Positions 1 through 6,290 of a stretch of DNA of 10,686 nt are shown piece after piece. The notes under the pieces were generated by a model. That model made no database searches. It was not told the DNA's origin and saw only the letters and a program-made list of their open reading frames with translations. A program made the translations under genes and the position numbers. This DNA comes from CAZUCD01 sp964618855 (GTDB lineage Bacteria > Sumerlaeota > Sumerlaeia > SLMS01 > JANRJK01): assembly GCA_964618855.1 (NCBI GenBank), contig CAZUCD010000130.1:1-10686 (forward strand). The letters run 5' to 3'. The stretch's first letter is position 1. The number at the start of each line of letters is the position of its first letter.

Positions 1-2624
1 GTGAGGCGGTTGGGATCGAGGGCGCGCAGCTTTTCGAGGGCCGGGGAGGGCTTCGGCGCGAAGAGCGAGAGCTGCGTGTCCTCCCATGGCTCCGGCGTGG
101 GAAGGACGGCGGCACGCGTGCGGGGGCGGGGCGCGCGTCCGGGCTTTTCCGCGGCGACGCGGGGGCTGACCGCGCGGCCCTCCTCCAGGCCGTTCAGGAT
201 TTCCCGCGCGCGCGCGACCACGGCATCGGGCACGCCGGCGAGTTCCGCGGCGTGGATGCCGTAGCTGCGGTCCGTCGCGCCGGGGACGATCCTGTAGAGG
301 AACACGATCCGCCCCCCGTCGTCCTTGACGGCGACGTGGAGGTTGCGGAGCGCGGGCATCGACGACGACAGCTCGGTCAGTTCGTGGTAGTGCGTCGCGA
401 AGAGCGCGAGGGGGCGCTGGCCCTCCGCATTGTGGAGGGACTCGCACGCGGCCCACGCGATCGAAAGGCCGTCGTACGTCGAGGTCCCACGCCCGATCTC
501 GTCCAGGATCACCAGCGAGTCGTCCGTCGCGTGGCGCAGGATGTTCGCGAGCTCGGTCATCTCGACAAGGAAGGTGGACTGGCCGCGGGCGAGGTGGTCC
601 ATGGCGCCAACGCGCGTGAAGATGCGGTCGCGCAACGGCACGAGCGCGCGTCGCGCGGGCACGAACGAGCCCATGTGCGCGAGCAGCACGATCAGCGCCA
701 CCTGGCGGATGTACGTGGACTTGCCGGCCATGTTCGGCCCGGTGATCAGGGCCACGCGCGCCTCCGTCGAAAGCGCCGTGTCGTTCGGCACGAAGGGCGG
801 GTCGCGCTGGATGGACTCGAGGACCGGGTGGCGGCCCTCCAGGATTTCGAGCCGCCCATCGTCGGAGAACGCCGGCCGCGCGTATCCCCCGCGCACGGCG
901 GCCTGCGCGAGCGAGAGCAGGCAGTCCGCCTCCGCGATGGCCGCGGCGTTCGCCAGGATCGCCGCAGTCCCCTCCGCCACCAGGTCGCGCAGCCTTGCGA
1001 ACAACTCGAGTTCCAGCGACGTGCGCCGCTCCTCCGCGTGAAGGACCTCGTCCTCCTTCGACTTCAGCGCATCCGTGATGAAGCGCTCGGCGTTGGCGAC
1101 CGTCTGGCGCCGCACGTAGTCCGCGGGCGCCTCGCCGCCGGGGAGCGTGCGGAGCTGCGCCTTCGTCAGCTCGATGTAGTAGCCGAAGACCTTGTTGTAG
1201 CCGATCTTCAGCCCCGCGATGCCCGTCCTGCGCGCCTCGTCCTCCCGGAACTGAGCGATCCAGCCGTGCGCGCTCCGCGCGAGCCCGAGCAGCCGGTCCA
1301 GCTCCGCCGACCAGCCCTCGCGGAAGATTCCCCCGTCGCGCGCGAGCGTCGGCGGCTCCTCCACGAGTGCCCGTTGGAGCGCGTCCGCAAGCTCCGGCAG
1401 CGGGTCGATGCGCTCCGCCAGCGAACCGAGGAGCCCCCGGTCCCCGTCGAGCCCAAGCAATTCGCGCAACGCCGGCAGCCTGCCCAGTCCCGCGCGCAGC
1501 GCAGCCAGGTCGCGCGGCCCCGCCGTGCCCAGGTTGACGCGGGCGACAATCCTCTCCAGGTCGCGCACCCCGCGCAGCGCCTGCGATAGGCCCTCGCGCA
1601 ATGGCCGCGACGCCGCGATGGTCCCGACCGCGTCCAGCCTGGCCTCGATGGCCGCGCGGTCGCGCAGGGGCTCCAGCAGCCATGCCCGCAGCAGCCGCGC
1701 CCCCATCGGCGTCTCCGTCCGGTCCAGCACCGAGAGCAGCGTCGCCTCGCGTCCGCCATCGTGCAGGTTGCGCACGAGTTCGAGGGAACGCTGCGTCACC
1801 GCATCCAGCAGCATCGTGCCCCTGCGGTGCCGCACGCGGAGCGTGTGCACGTGCGCGAGCGACGCGCGCTGCGTGTCCTTCAGGTAGCGCAGGAGTGCCC
1901 CTGCCGCACCCACGCCCGCCTCCAACCCCGCCGCCCCGAAACCGTCGAGCGAGTGCACGCGGAAGTGCTCGGAGAGGAGCCGCGCCGCGGGCTCGACCGC
2001 GAAGTCCCCCGCTGGCCGCCGCGTGATCGTCGGCATCCGCTCGGCAAAGAGCACGCGCAGCTCGGCGTCCCCCATCCCCTCATCGACGAGCACCTCCCGC
2101 GGATCCAGGCGGGAGAGTTCCGTCTGGAGCGCGGCCCCCGCATCCGAAGCCGTTGCCTCCGACAGCGCGAAGTACCCTGTCCCGACGTCCGCCAGCCCGA
2201 TGCCCCAGCGTTCCCCCGCCCGGACAAGCGCGACGATCCAGTTGTTCGAGCGCTCGTCGACGATGGACTCCTCGAAGGCCGTGCCCGGCGTGACGACGCG
2301 CACCACGTCGCGCTTCACGAGCCCCTTGGCGAACTTCGGGTCCTCGAGCTGCTCGGCGAGCGCGACGCGCCCGCCCGCGCGCACCAGCTTCGCCAGGTAC
2401 GACTCGATCGCATGAAAGGGGACGCCGGCCATCGCCGTCTCCCCGTCGGCGCCGATGCCCTTGCGCGTCACCACGATGTTCAGGAGCCGTCCCGCCTCCT
2501 CGGCGTCCGGGCCGTAGGTCTCATAGAAGTCCCCGCACCTGAAAAGCAGGAGCGTGCCCGGGTTCTCCTCCTTGAGGCGCGCATACTGGCGCATCATGGG
2601 CGTGGTGTAGTCGGCGGCCTTCAT
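1..2624 (-). CDS. mutS: DNA mismatch repair protein MutS (3' end beyond left edge)
   Basis: MutS recognises mismatches and small loops in newly replicated DNA and recruits MutL in an ATP-dependent way. I translated all 874 visible codons and found no frameshift. The N-terminal mismatch-binding domain has the GDFYE motif (residues 31-35), with the base-stacking Phe33 and Glu35. The core has KIGYNKVFGYYIEL (473-486). The ATPase domain has Walker A GPNMAGKST (629-637), Walker B LVILDE (704-709) followed by GRGTST, and ATHYHEL (743-749). QLSLF at 851-855 fits the beta-clamp-binding motif of the C-terminal linker. The length matches the family (about 850-880), so only a few residues after DPNRL are missing. 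The ATG is supported by TPMMRQY at residues 8-14, which aligns with known MutS starts. There is no Shine-Dalgarno; the mRNA just before the ATG is C-rich (CCTCCCCCC). The gene lies 109 bases downstream of hepT on the same strand, and its first codons are duplicated at 3470-3549. Identification is secure. Confidence 0.98.
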   Translation of the reverse strand, partial: MKAADYTTPMMRQYARLKEENPGTLLLFRCGDFYETYGPDAEEAGRLLNIVVTRKGIGADGETAMAGVPFHAIESYLAKLVRAGGRVALAEQLEDPKFAKGLVKRDVVRVVTPGTAFEESIVDERSNNWIVALVRAGERWGIGLADVGTGYFALSEATASDAGAALQTELSRLDPREVLVDEGMGDAELRVLFAERMPTITRRPAGDFAVEPAARLLSEHFRVHSLDGFGAAGLEAGVGAAGALLRYLKDTQRASLAHVHTLRVRHRRGTMLLDAVTQRSLELVRNLHDGGREATLLSVLDRTETPMGARLLRAWLLEPLRDRAAIEARLDAVGTIAASRPLREGLSQALRGVRDLERIVARVNLGTAGPRDLAALRAGLGRLPALRELLGLDGDRGLLGSLAERIDPLPELADALQRALVEEPPTLARDGGIFREGWSAELDRLLGLARSAHGWIAQFREDEARRTGIAGLKIGYNKVFGYYIELTKAQLRTLPGGEAPADYVRRQTVANAERFITDALKSKEDEVLHAEERRTSLELELFARLRDLVAEGTAAILANAAAIAEADCLLSLAQAAVRGGYARPAFSDDGRLEILEGRHPVLESIQRDPPFVPNDTALSTEARVALITGPNMAGKSTYIRQVALIVLLAHMGSFVPARRALVPLRDRIFTRVGAMDHLARGQSTFLVEMTELANILRHATDDSLVILDEIGRGTSTYDGLSIAWAACESLHNAEGQRPLALFATHYHELTELSSSMPALRNLHVAVKDDGGRIVFLYRIVPGATDRSYGIHAAELAGVPDAVVARAREILNGLEEGRAVSPRVAAEKPGRAPRPRTRAAVLPTPEPWEDTQLSLFAPKPSPALEKLRALDPNRL

Positions 2625-2668
2625 GGGGGGAGGCTTTGCGGTGGCGGGCCCGCGGGACAAGGCGATGT
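2545..2668. repeat. Direct repeat copy 1 (mutS leader and start)
   Basis: This is the mutS-proximal copy of a 124-bp direct repeat. It differs from copy 2 (3470-3593) at only two positions: 2558 (C against G) and 2576 (G against C). It covers about 44 bases upstream of the mutS ATG plus roughly the first 27 codons. Identity stops abruptly at 2668 on the leader side. On the coding side it drops to about 65% over the next 35-40 bases (16 of 24 for 2521-2544) and then fades. The 65 bases between this repeat and the hepT stop (2669-2733) show no gene, clear promoter or terminator. Confidence 0.95.
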
Positions 2669-2733
2669 GTGGCGGGGGCGGGGATGACGGCCGCACGAGG
2701 ATGTCGAGCACCCTGAAGGAAACTCCCGGAGCC

Positions 2734-3120
2734 TCAGGTGATGCTGCCACCCTCCAAGTCCCGCTTCATCCGATGCAGGACGGCAAGCAGTTCCGGGACG
2801 TCCTCCGTGCAAGTACGAAACACCTCCTGAGGGTCGACACCGAAGTACTCGTGGGCCATGAAGTCGCGGGTGCCCTTGATCTGCCTCCAGGGAATGGACG
2901 GATATCGATCAAGATACCCGGGTCCCATGTTCTTCTCGACCTTCTTCACCGACTCGCCGATCGCCAGCAACACCAGGCAGATGGCGTCGAGCCGCAGTCG
3001 GCCCCCTTCGGTGGCTTGAAACTCCGCCGGCGAACCGACTCCACTCGCCCTTGCAATCACCAGTTCGGCGAGTCCGATCAGGTCGTCGAGTTGATCGCGC
3101 AGCAACCCGATGTCAGACAT
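2734..3120 (-). CDS. hepT: HEPN-family toxin HepT (DUF86) of a HEPN-MNT module
   Basis: This is a 128-residue, mostly helical protein of the HepT/DUF86 family. Members act as HEPN ribonuclease toxins that are neutralised by the partner MNT nucleotidyltransferase, which adds AMP to a tyrosine near the active site. The RX4HXY signature is visible as RDFMAHEY (Arg85, His90, Tyr92), and the conserved IGESVKK lies at 54-60. Catalytic and target residues are therefore intact. I chose the ATG at 3120 because it overlaps the mntA stop by 8 bases (ATGTCTGA). An in-frame ATG at 3135 would add five residues (MRRRS) and extend the overlap. The length fits the family (about 110-145). It is translated directly after mntA, and mutS follows 109 bases downstream with no visible terminator. 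The family call is firm; toxicity in this host is inferred. Confidence 0.9.
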   Translation of the reverse strand: MSDIGLLRDQLDDLIGLAELVIARASGVGSPAEFQATEGGRLRLDAICLVLLAIGESVKKVEKNMGPGYLDRYPSIPWRQIKGTRDFMAHEYFGVDPQEVFRTCTEDVPELLAVLHRMKRDLEGGSIT

Positions 3121-3403
3121 AGACCGCCTCCTCATCGATGCGTCGCTTCAACCTCGGGTTGAGGGACTCGCGGTACCGCACCAAGTCCACGCGAACCCCA
3201 AACCGTCGCTCGATCTCCTCGCGAAGCTTGGCAGCCTCCCAAAGGCCCAAGGCGGGCATCTCGACGACAATGTCCACATCGCTCTGCTCTGTCGCTTCGT
3301 CGCGGGAGGTCGAACCGAAGATTCCCAGCCGCGCCACCCTGTAGCGGTCCGAGAGTGCTGGTTTCAACTCCGAGAGGATCCTGAGTGCTTCATCCCGCTT
3401 CAT
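3113..3403 (-). CDS. mntA: Minimal nucleotidyltransferase antitoxin MntA
   Basis: This is a 96-residue pol-beta-fold minimal nucleotidyltransferase. In characterised HEPN-MNT pairs MntA transfers AMP from ATP to a HepT tyrosine and so silences the toxin. The active-site pattern GSX10DXD is complete: Gly30-Ser31, then Asp42 and Asp44. A third acidic residue is Asp73 in VDLV. The ATG at 3403 has a good Shine-Dalgarno (GGAGG, 7 bases upstream on the minus strand). The start also overlaps the TGA of the truncated mutS copy in an ATGA arrangement, which suggests translational coupling. The gene ends in an 8-base overlap with hepT. The order, antitoxin first, is common for this class. It is slightly short but has all catalytic residues. 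Confidence 0.9.
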   Translation of the reverse strand: MKRDEALRILSELKPALSDRYRVARLGIFGSTSRDEATEQSDVDIVVEMPALGLWEAAKLREEIERRFGVRVDLVRYRESLNPRLKRRIDEEAVYV

Positions 3404-3549
3404 GTCGTTGCCTCCACCAACCGGGGGGTGTCACTGCCGATGGCGTCAAAGACGTGGCCGCACACGATGAGCAGGAGCGTGCGCGGGTTCTCCTCCTTGA
3501 CGCGCGCATACTGGCGCATCATGGGCGTGGTGTAGTCGGCGGCCTTCAT
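3400..3549 (-). pseudogene. Truncated second copy of the mutS 5' end
   Basis: This is a 49-codon open frame starting at the same ATG context as mutS. Residues 1-27 match MutS apart from L17V and G23R. Beyond residue 27 the frame drifts: the MutS motif at 31-35 (GDFYE) is replaced by GHVFD, so the mismatch-stacking Phe and Glu are lost. Codon-by-codon comparison over the next 14 codons still gives about 27 of 42 identical bases, so this tail may be a diverged mutS remnant rather than unrelated DNA. The frame ends in a TGA that overlaps the mntA ATG by ATGA. It cannot make a functional MutS. It may be translated as a leader peptide that delivers ribosomes to mntA. An in-frame ATG upstream at 3660 exists but has no MutS similarity. 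Confidence 0.8.
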
Positions 3550-3593
3550 GGGGGGAGGCTTTGCGGTGGCGGGCCCGCGGGACAAGGCGATGT
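3470..3593. repeat. Direct repeat copy 2 (promoter side)
   Basis: This is the second copy of the 124-bp repeat described at 2545-2668, in the same orientation and offset by 925 bp. It contains the leader and first codons of the truncated mutS fragment. On its promoter side the repeat ends within a few bases of the start site predicted from a sigma-54-like element at 3601-3616. The duplicated part would therefore correspond to transcribed leader rather than promoter. Confidence 0.95.
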
Positions 3594-3600
3594 CGCGAGG

Positions 3601-3616
3601 TGCACGCATCATGCCA
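3601..3616 (-). promoter_or_regulatory. Sigma-54-like promoter ahead of the mutS fragment-mntA-hepT-mutS array
   Basis: Read on the minus strand, the site is TGGCATG, four bases, then GTGCA. The GG and GC dinucleotides are 12 bases apart, as in -24/-12 promoters (consensus TGGCACG-N4-TTGCA). The main deviation is G for T in the first base of the TTGCA half. The start would fall near 3590, giving a leader of about 40 bases before the ATG at 3549. No enhancer site was identified. A weak sigma-70-like TTGCAG lies just upstream (about 3635), so the promoter class is uncertain. Confidence 0.3.
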
Positions 3617-3694
3617 GTTAGTGGAAGCTGCAATCGGCGATGAAGGACCTCGCGGCCCAATGCCGGGCAGCGTGGTCCCCCGCGAGCCTTGCCC

Positions 3695-3724
3695 TTGACA
3701 CCTGCAAGATGCCCGAAGGCTCAT
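3695..3724 (+). promoter_or_regulatory. Possible sigma-70 promoter for the coiled-coil lipoprotein gene
   Basis: A perfect TTGACA (3695-3700) is followed after 18 bases by GCTCAT (3719-3724), a poor -10 with 3 of 6 matches. Transcription would start near 3731 and leave a leader of about 50 bases before the GTG at 3784. Confidence 0.35.
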
Positions 3725-3783
3725 GGTGCCCGTTGCCAGCAAACCCACTCGATGCGTCCCCGGGACGCTTGGAGGAATCTCGC

Positions 3784-4323
3784 GTGAAGCTCTGGAAATT
3801 TCTCGCCGCCATCTTCGTGGCCGCCCTACTGACCGCAGGTTGCGGGGAGGGTGATCGGGTCACCAATCTGAAGAAGGACCGCGACGAGGTGCTCGCGACG
3901 GCCACCGCCCAGGCGCAGCGCGTCGGCGTGGAGATGAAGCGCGTCGAGGAGGAGGCCAACACCCTCAACCTCAAGGCGCAGGACATGCGCAACGCCATCG
4001 AGCGTCAGCAGGAGGCCCTCCAGGACCTCAGCTTCGCCGTCAGGACGCTCAGCGAGACGCTCAACCAGAAGAAGAGCGAGATCGAGAAGAAGGACATCGA
4101 GGCCGCCAACAAGCGCAGTCCGTTCATGGTCGCGCTCATTGCGCTCCTCGTGATCGGCATCATCGCGGGCATCCTCTGGGCCTTCCTGCGCTCCAAGCCC
4201 GCCGAGGAAGAGGATGACGAACTCTACGGCGAGGACGACGAGTTCGAACTCGGCGAAGAGGGCGAGGACTTCGGCAAGGACAACGCTGGCGACGGCGCCG
4301 CGGACGACAAGCCCAAGACCTGA
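3784..4323 (+). CDS. Coiled-coil lipoprotein with transmembrane segment and acidic tail, unknown function
   Basis: This is a 179-residue protein I cannot assign to a family. I chose the GTG at 3784 because GGAGG lies 8 bases upstream (3771-3775) and the protein then begins with a normal lipoprotein signal: KLWK, a hydrophobic stretch, and lipobox LTAGC with Cys20. An in-frame ATG at 3640 would place 48 unconvincing residues before the signal. After the Cys comes a charged, heptad-like helical region (about 26-110), probably a coiled coil. A hydrophobic segment follows at 114-135 (FMVALIALLVIGIIAGILWAFL). The tail (140-179) is very rich in Asp and Glu. The predicted topology is a lipidated N-terminus and coiled coil outside the inner membrane with the acidic tail in the cytoplasm. 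Having both a lipid anchor and a membrane span is unusual and argues for inner-membrane retention. It is a single-gene unit ended by a hairpin terminator. Confidence 0.85.
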   Translation: MKLWKFLAAIFVAALLTAGCGEGDRVTNLKKDRDEVLATATAQAQRVGVEMKRVEEEANTLNLKAQDMRNAIERQQEALQDLSFAVRTLSETLNQKKSEIEKKDIEAANKRSPFMVALIALLVIGIIAGILWAFLRSKPAEEEDDELYGEDDEFELGEEGEDFGKDNAGDGAADDKPKT

Positions 4324-4346
4324 TCCCGCAGCATCCCGGATTGAGG

Positions 4347-4381
4347 AAGAGCCCCGCCGAAAGGCGGGGCTCTTCTGTTTG
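4347..4381 (+). terminator. Rho-independent terminator
   Basis: A perfect 12-bp stem, AAGAGCCCCGCC (4347-4358) against GGCGGGGCTCTT (4363-4374), is closed by a GAAA tetraloop and followed by CTGTTTG. It begins 24 bases after the stop of the lipoprotein gene. Because the stem is symmetric it could also stop minus-strand transcripts arriving from 4459, though the tail on that side has few T residues. The rest of 4324-4458 shows no gene. Confidence 0.85.
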
Positions 4382-4458
4382 TCGGCGGGGTGCAGCGGGA
4401 CGACTCTTGGGCGCGGGGCATCGGATCGCCGCCCGCCCGGGGCTCACCAATCACCCCC

Positions 4459-5253
4459 TCAGTACACCGCGTCGGCCTCGAGGATCACCGCCTTTGCGCC
4501 GTGCGCGTGGACGAACTCGATGTCCGACTCGTCCGCCGGCCTGCCCCCCCCGAGCGTCTCCGCGATCAGCCCGAACGGCGCCAGCGCTGGCGCCCACGAA
4601 AGGTCACCGCACAGGTATCCGCTCCGGTTCATGGGCGCGACGACCCCGGCAACCTGGATTCCCCACTTCGGCAGGCGATCCGCCAGTTGCATCGGGTTGT
4701 TGGTGGCAAGGACGGCGCCCAGCCCCGACCTCCCGCACAACGCGGCGAAGAGTTCGATCAGGCGCGGATTCTCGAACGCGACCGCCATGTCCGTGATTTG
4801 TGGGGCGAGGACGAGCCGCTGGGGGGAGAGGCGGCGGAACGCGCGCAGCTCGAGTTCGAGGAGGACCGAGAGCATCGCCGGGAACTCGCGCCGCAGGACG
4901 CCGCCGATGTGGGCGAATCCCGGGCCGGCCATCGTCAGCGCACCAACCGGCCCCACCAGCATCAGCCGACGCAGGCCCGCGCCCACCATCCCGTGCTCGT
5001 ACGTCTCCCGGATGATGCCCGTGATGTTCGGCACCTGGGGGATGATCTCGAATCGCCGCCATTGCGAACGCTTCAGGATGCCCATGAGCTGCAGGTTGCT
5101 CGTCGTGGTGACGGACGCGATGCCCCGGTCCACGGCCTGCTCTGCGACGGCCGCCCAGTCCGACTCGCGCCTCAGCCACAGGCCCGGCTCGTAGCCGAGC
5201 GGCATCTCCCCCGCGAGGAGGCGGAGCGAAAGGATCGATGAGGGGGGGCTCAC
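4459..5253 (-). CDS. Unassigned protein, probable alpha/beta barrel
   Basis: This is a 264-residue soluble protein I do not recognise. The start is set at the GTG at 5253, which overlaps the TGA of the Gfo/Idh gene by GTGA. The frame is open upstream to 5379, but that part is only the shadow of the neighbouring gene. Regularly spaced hydrophobic strands followed by helices suggest a TIM-barrel-like fold: ASVTTT (46-51), FEIIPQVPNI (69-78), RLMLVGPVG (96-104), RLVLAPQITDM (146-156), GAVLATNNP (179-187), VAGVVAPMN (201-209) and AKAVILEAD (253-261). Candidate functional residues are at the strand ends, such as Gln73 and Asn77, Asp155, Asn185-Asn186, and the NRSGY segment (209-213). It is the last gene of a three-gene overlapping set with a short-chain dehydrogenase and a Gfo/Idh oxidoreductase, so a role in the same small-molecule pathway is likely. 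Confidence 0.8.
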   Translation of the reverse strand: MSPPSSILSLRLLAGEMPLGYEPGLWLRRESDWAAVAEQAVDRGIASVTTTSNLQLMGILKRSQWRRFEIIPQVPNITGIIRETYEHGMVGAGLRRLMLVGPVGALTMAGPGFAHIGGVLRREFPAMLSVLLELELRAFRRLSPQRLVLAPQITDMAVAFENPRLIELFAALCGRSGLGAVLATNNPMQLADRLPKWGIQVAGVVAPMNRSGYLCGDLSWAPALAPFGLIAETLGGGRPADESDIEFVHAHGAKAVILEADAVY

Positions 5254-6290
5254 GGGATCGTCTCCAGCTTCACGGCCTCGCGCGCATCCGCGGAGCGGTA
5301 CAGCGCCTCGATGTAGCGCTGCACCTGGTAGGCCTCGTCGATCCCCACCTCGGGCGTCATCTTCTCGTTGCCGATGCACTCGATGAAGTCGGCGACCTCG
5401 AGGTAGTAGCCGTGCCCGTGGTAGTGCGGGGTCAGCGTGAACGGCACGCGGACGGCCTCCCCCTCGGACACGACCTTGCGGCCCGCCGGCGTGACCAGCA
5501 CGAGCTGCCTGTCCGAGGCGGTCATGGTGCCGGACTCGCCCCGCACCGTGATCGTGTGGGACTGCACCGGGTGGCCCTTCACGGCCCAGTTCATGTCGAT
5601 CGAGCCCTCGAACCCGTGCATGTGCCAGACCTGCGCCTTCAGCTCATCCTCGACCCCTGTCGAGTGGATCCGGCGCGACTCCGCGCTGACCTCCTTCGGC
5701 ATGCCGAAAAGGCGCAGAAGCATGTGGACGAGGTGGGAGCCGCTGTTGATTAGGACGCCGCCGCCGGACTGGGCGCGCGTGTAGATCCAGCCCTTCTTCG
5801 GCGCCGAGACCTGCGACAGGCGGAGCGTCGCCTCGTAGCTCTTCAGCGTTCCGATGGCGCCCTCGTTGATCAGCTCGCGCATCGAGCGGAAGATCGGGTG
5901 GAACGCGAGCATGAACGCGACGGCGGCGGTGACCTTGACGTGACCCTGCGCGAGGTCGCGCAGGCGGGCCGCGTCGGCGATCGTGTGCGCGAGCGGCTTC
6001 TCCAGCAGCAGCCCCGCCCCCGCGCCCAGGACCTCCGCCCCAACTTCGGCGTGCGCGAACTGGGGCACGCTGACGATCACCCCGTCGGGGCGCGCGCGCT
6101 CCAGCATCTCGCCGACACCCGTGAAGAACGGGCACGCAACGCCCATGCTGCGGACGTGCCGGCCAAGCGCCGCGTCCCGGTCGCAAATCGCAACCAGCTC
6201 CGCCGAGGGGTTCATCGACACGTTGGCGGCATGCATGATGCCCATCTTGCCGAGTCCGACGACGGCGATGCGCGCGGGGGCGGTGCTCAT
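5250..6290 (-). CDS. Gfo/Idh/MocA family oxidoreductase
   Basis: This is a 346-residue NAD(P)-dependent oxidoreductase of the Gfo/Idh/MocA family, whose members oxidise or reduce sugars, inositols, sugar nucleotides and related compounds. The N-terminal Rossmann domain has VVGLGKMG (10-17), an acidic residue at the end of the second strand (ICD, Asp37), and EKPL (97-100), the lysine-bearing EKP motif of the family. The C-terminal substrate domain contains GGGVLINSGSHLVHML (177-192), with the conserved His186. Here the usual Asp of the DxGxH-type motif is Asn182, as in several subfamilies. Length is typical. The ATG at 6290 overlaps the upstream epimerase stop by ATGA, and the stop at 5250 overlaps the downstream GTG, so all three genes are probably translationally coupled. 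The substrate cannot be read from the sequence. Confidence 0.93.
   Translation of the reverse strand: MSTAPARIAVVGLGKMGIMHAANVSMNPSAELVAICDRDAALGRHVRSMGVACPFFTGVGEMLERARPDGVIVSVPQFAHAEVGAEVLGAGAGLLLEKPLAHTIADAARLRDLAQGHVKVTAAVAFMLAFHPIFRSMRELINEGAIGTLKSYEATLRLSQVSAPKKGWIYTRAQSGGGVLINSGSHLVHMLLRLFGMPKEVSAESRRIHSTGVEDELKAQVWHMHGFEGSIDMNWAVKGHPVQSHTITVRGESGTMTASDRQLVLVTPAGRKVVSEGEAVRVPFTLTPHYHGHGYYLEVADFIECIGNEKMTPEVGIDEAYQVQRYIEALYRSADAREAVKLETIP

Larger units (their letters stand above)
2669..3593. mobile_element. Putative 925-bp insertion unit carrying mntA-hepT
   Basis: One unit, meaning one copy of the 124-bp repeat plus the mntA-hepT segment, accounts for exactly 925 bp of extra DNA. Removing it would join the intact mutS directly to the sequence at 3594 and beyond. 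Hand counts give 33/60 and 35/60 G+C at 2881-2940 and 3061-3120, against 45/60 at 1501-1560 in mutS. However, 3181-3240 has 39/60 and the radical SAM gene also dips to 37/60, so base composition is only suggestive of foreign origin. There is no recombinase and there are no terminal inverted repeats, so the unit cannot move by itself. It may instead have arisen by Campbell-type recombination through a shared mutS start, or by tandem duplication plus insertion. The structure is seen; the mobility is inferred. Confidence 0.4.

Noticed and set aside
252..1589. Long plus-strand open frame (445 codons) opposite mutS
   Set aside because: It is an Arg/Val/Gly-rich antisense shadow of the GC-rich mutS gene, with no motif. 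The minus-strand MutS frame is unambiguous.
2545..3593. Treating the 124-bp repeats as a target-site duplication of a transposon
   Set aside because: Transposon target duplications are a few to about ten bases, and there are no inverted ends or transposase. Recombination or tandem duplication fits better.
3640..3783. N-terminal extension of the coiled-coil lipoprotein from the ATG at 3640
   Set aside because: It would put 48 residues before the lipoprotein signal and bury it. The GTG at 3784 has a well-placed GGAGG.
5254..5379. N-terminal extension of the barrel-like protein to 5379
   Set aside because: The extra codons lie entirely within the Gfo/Idh gene and have shadow composition. The GTGA overlap at 5250-5253 is the natural start.
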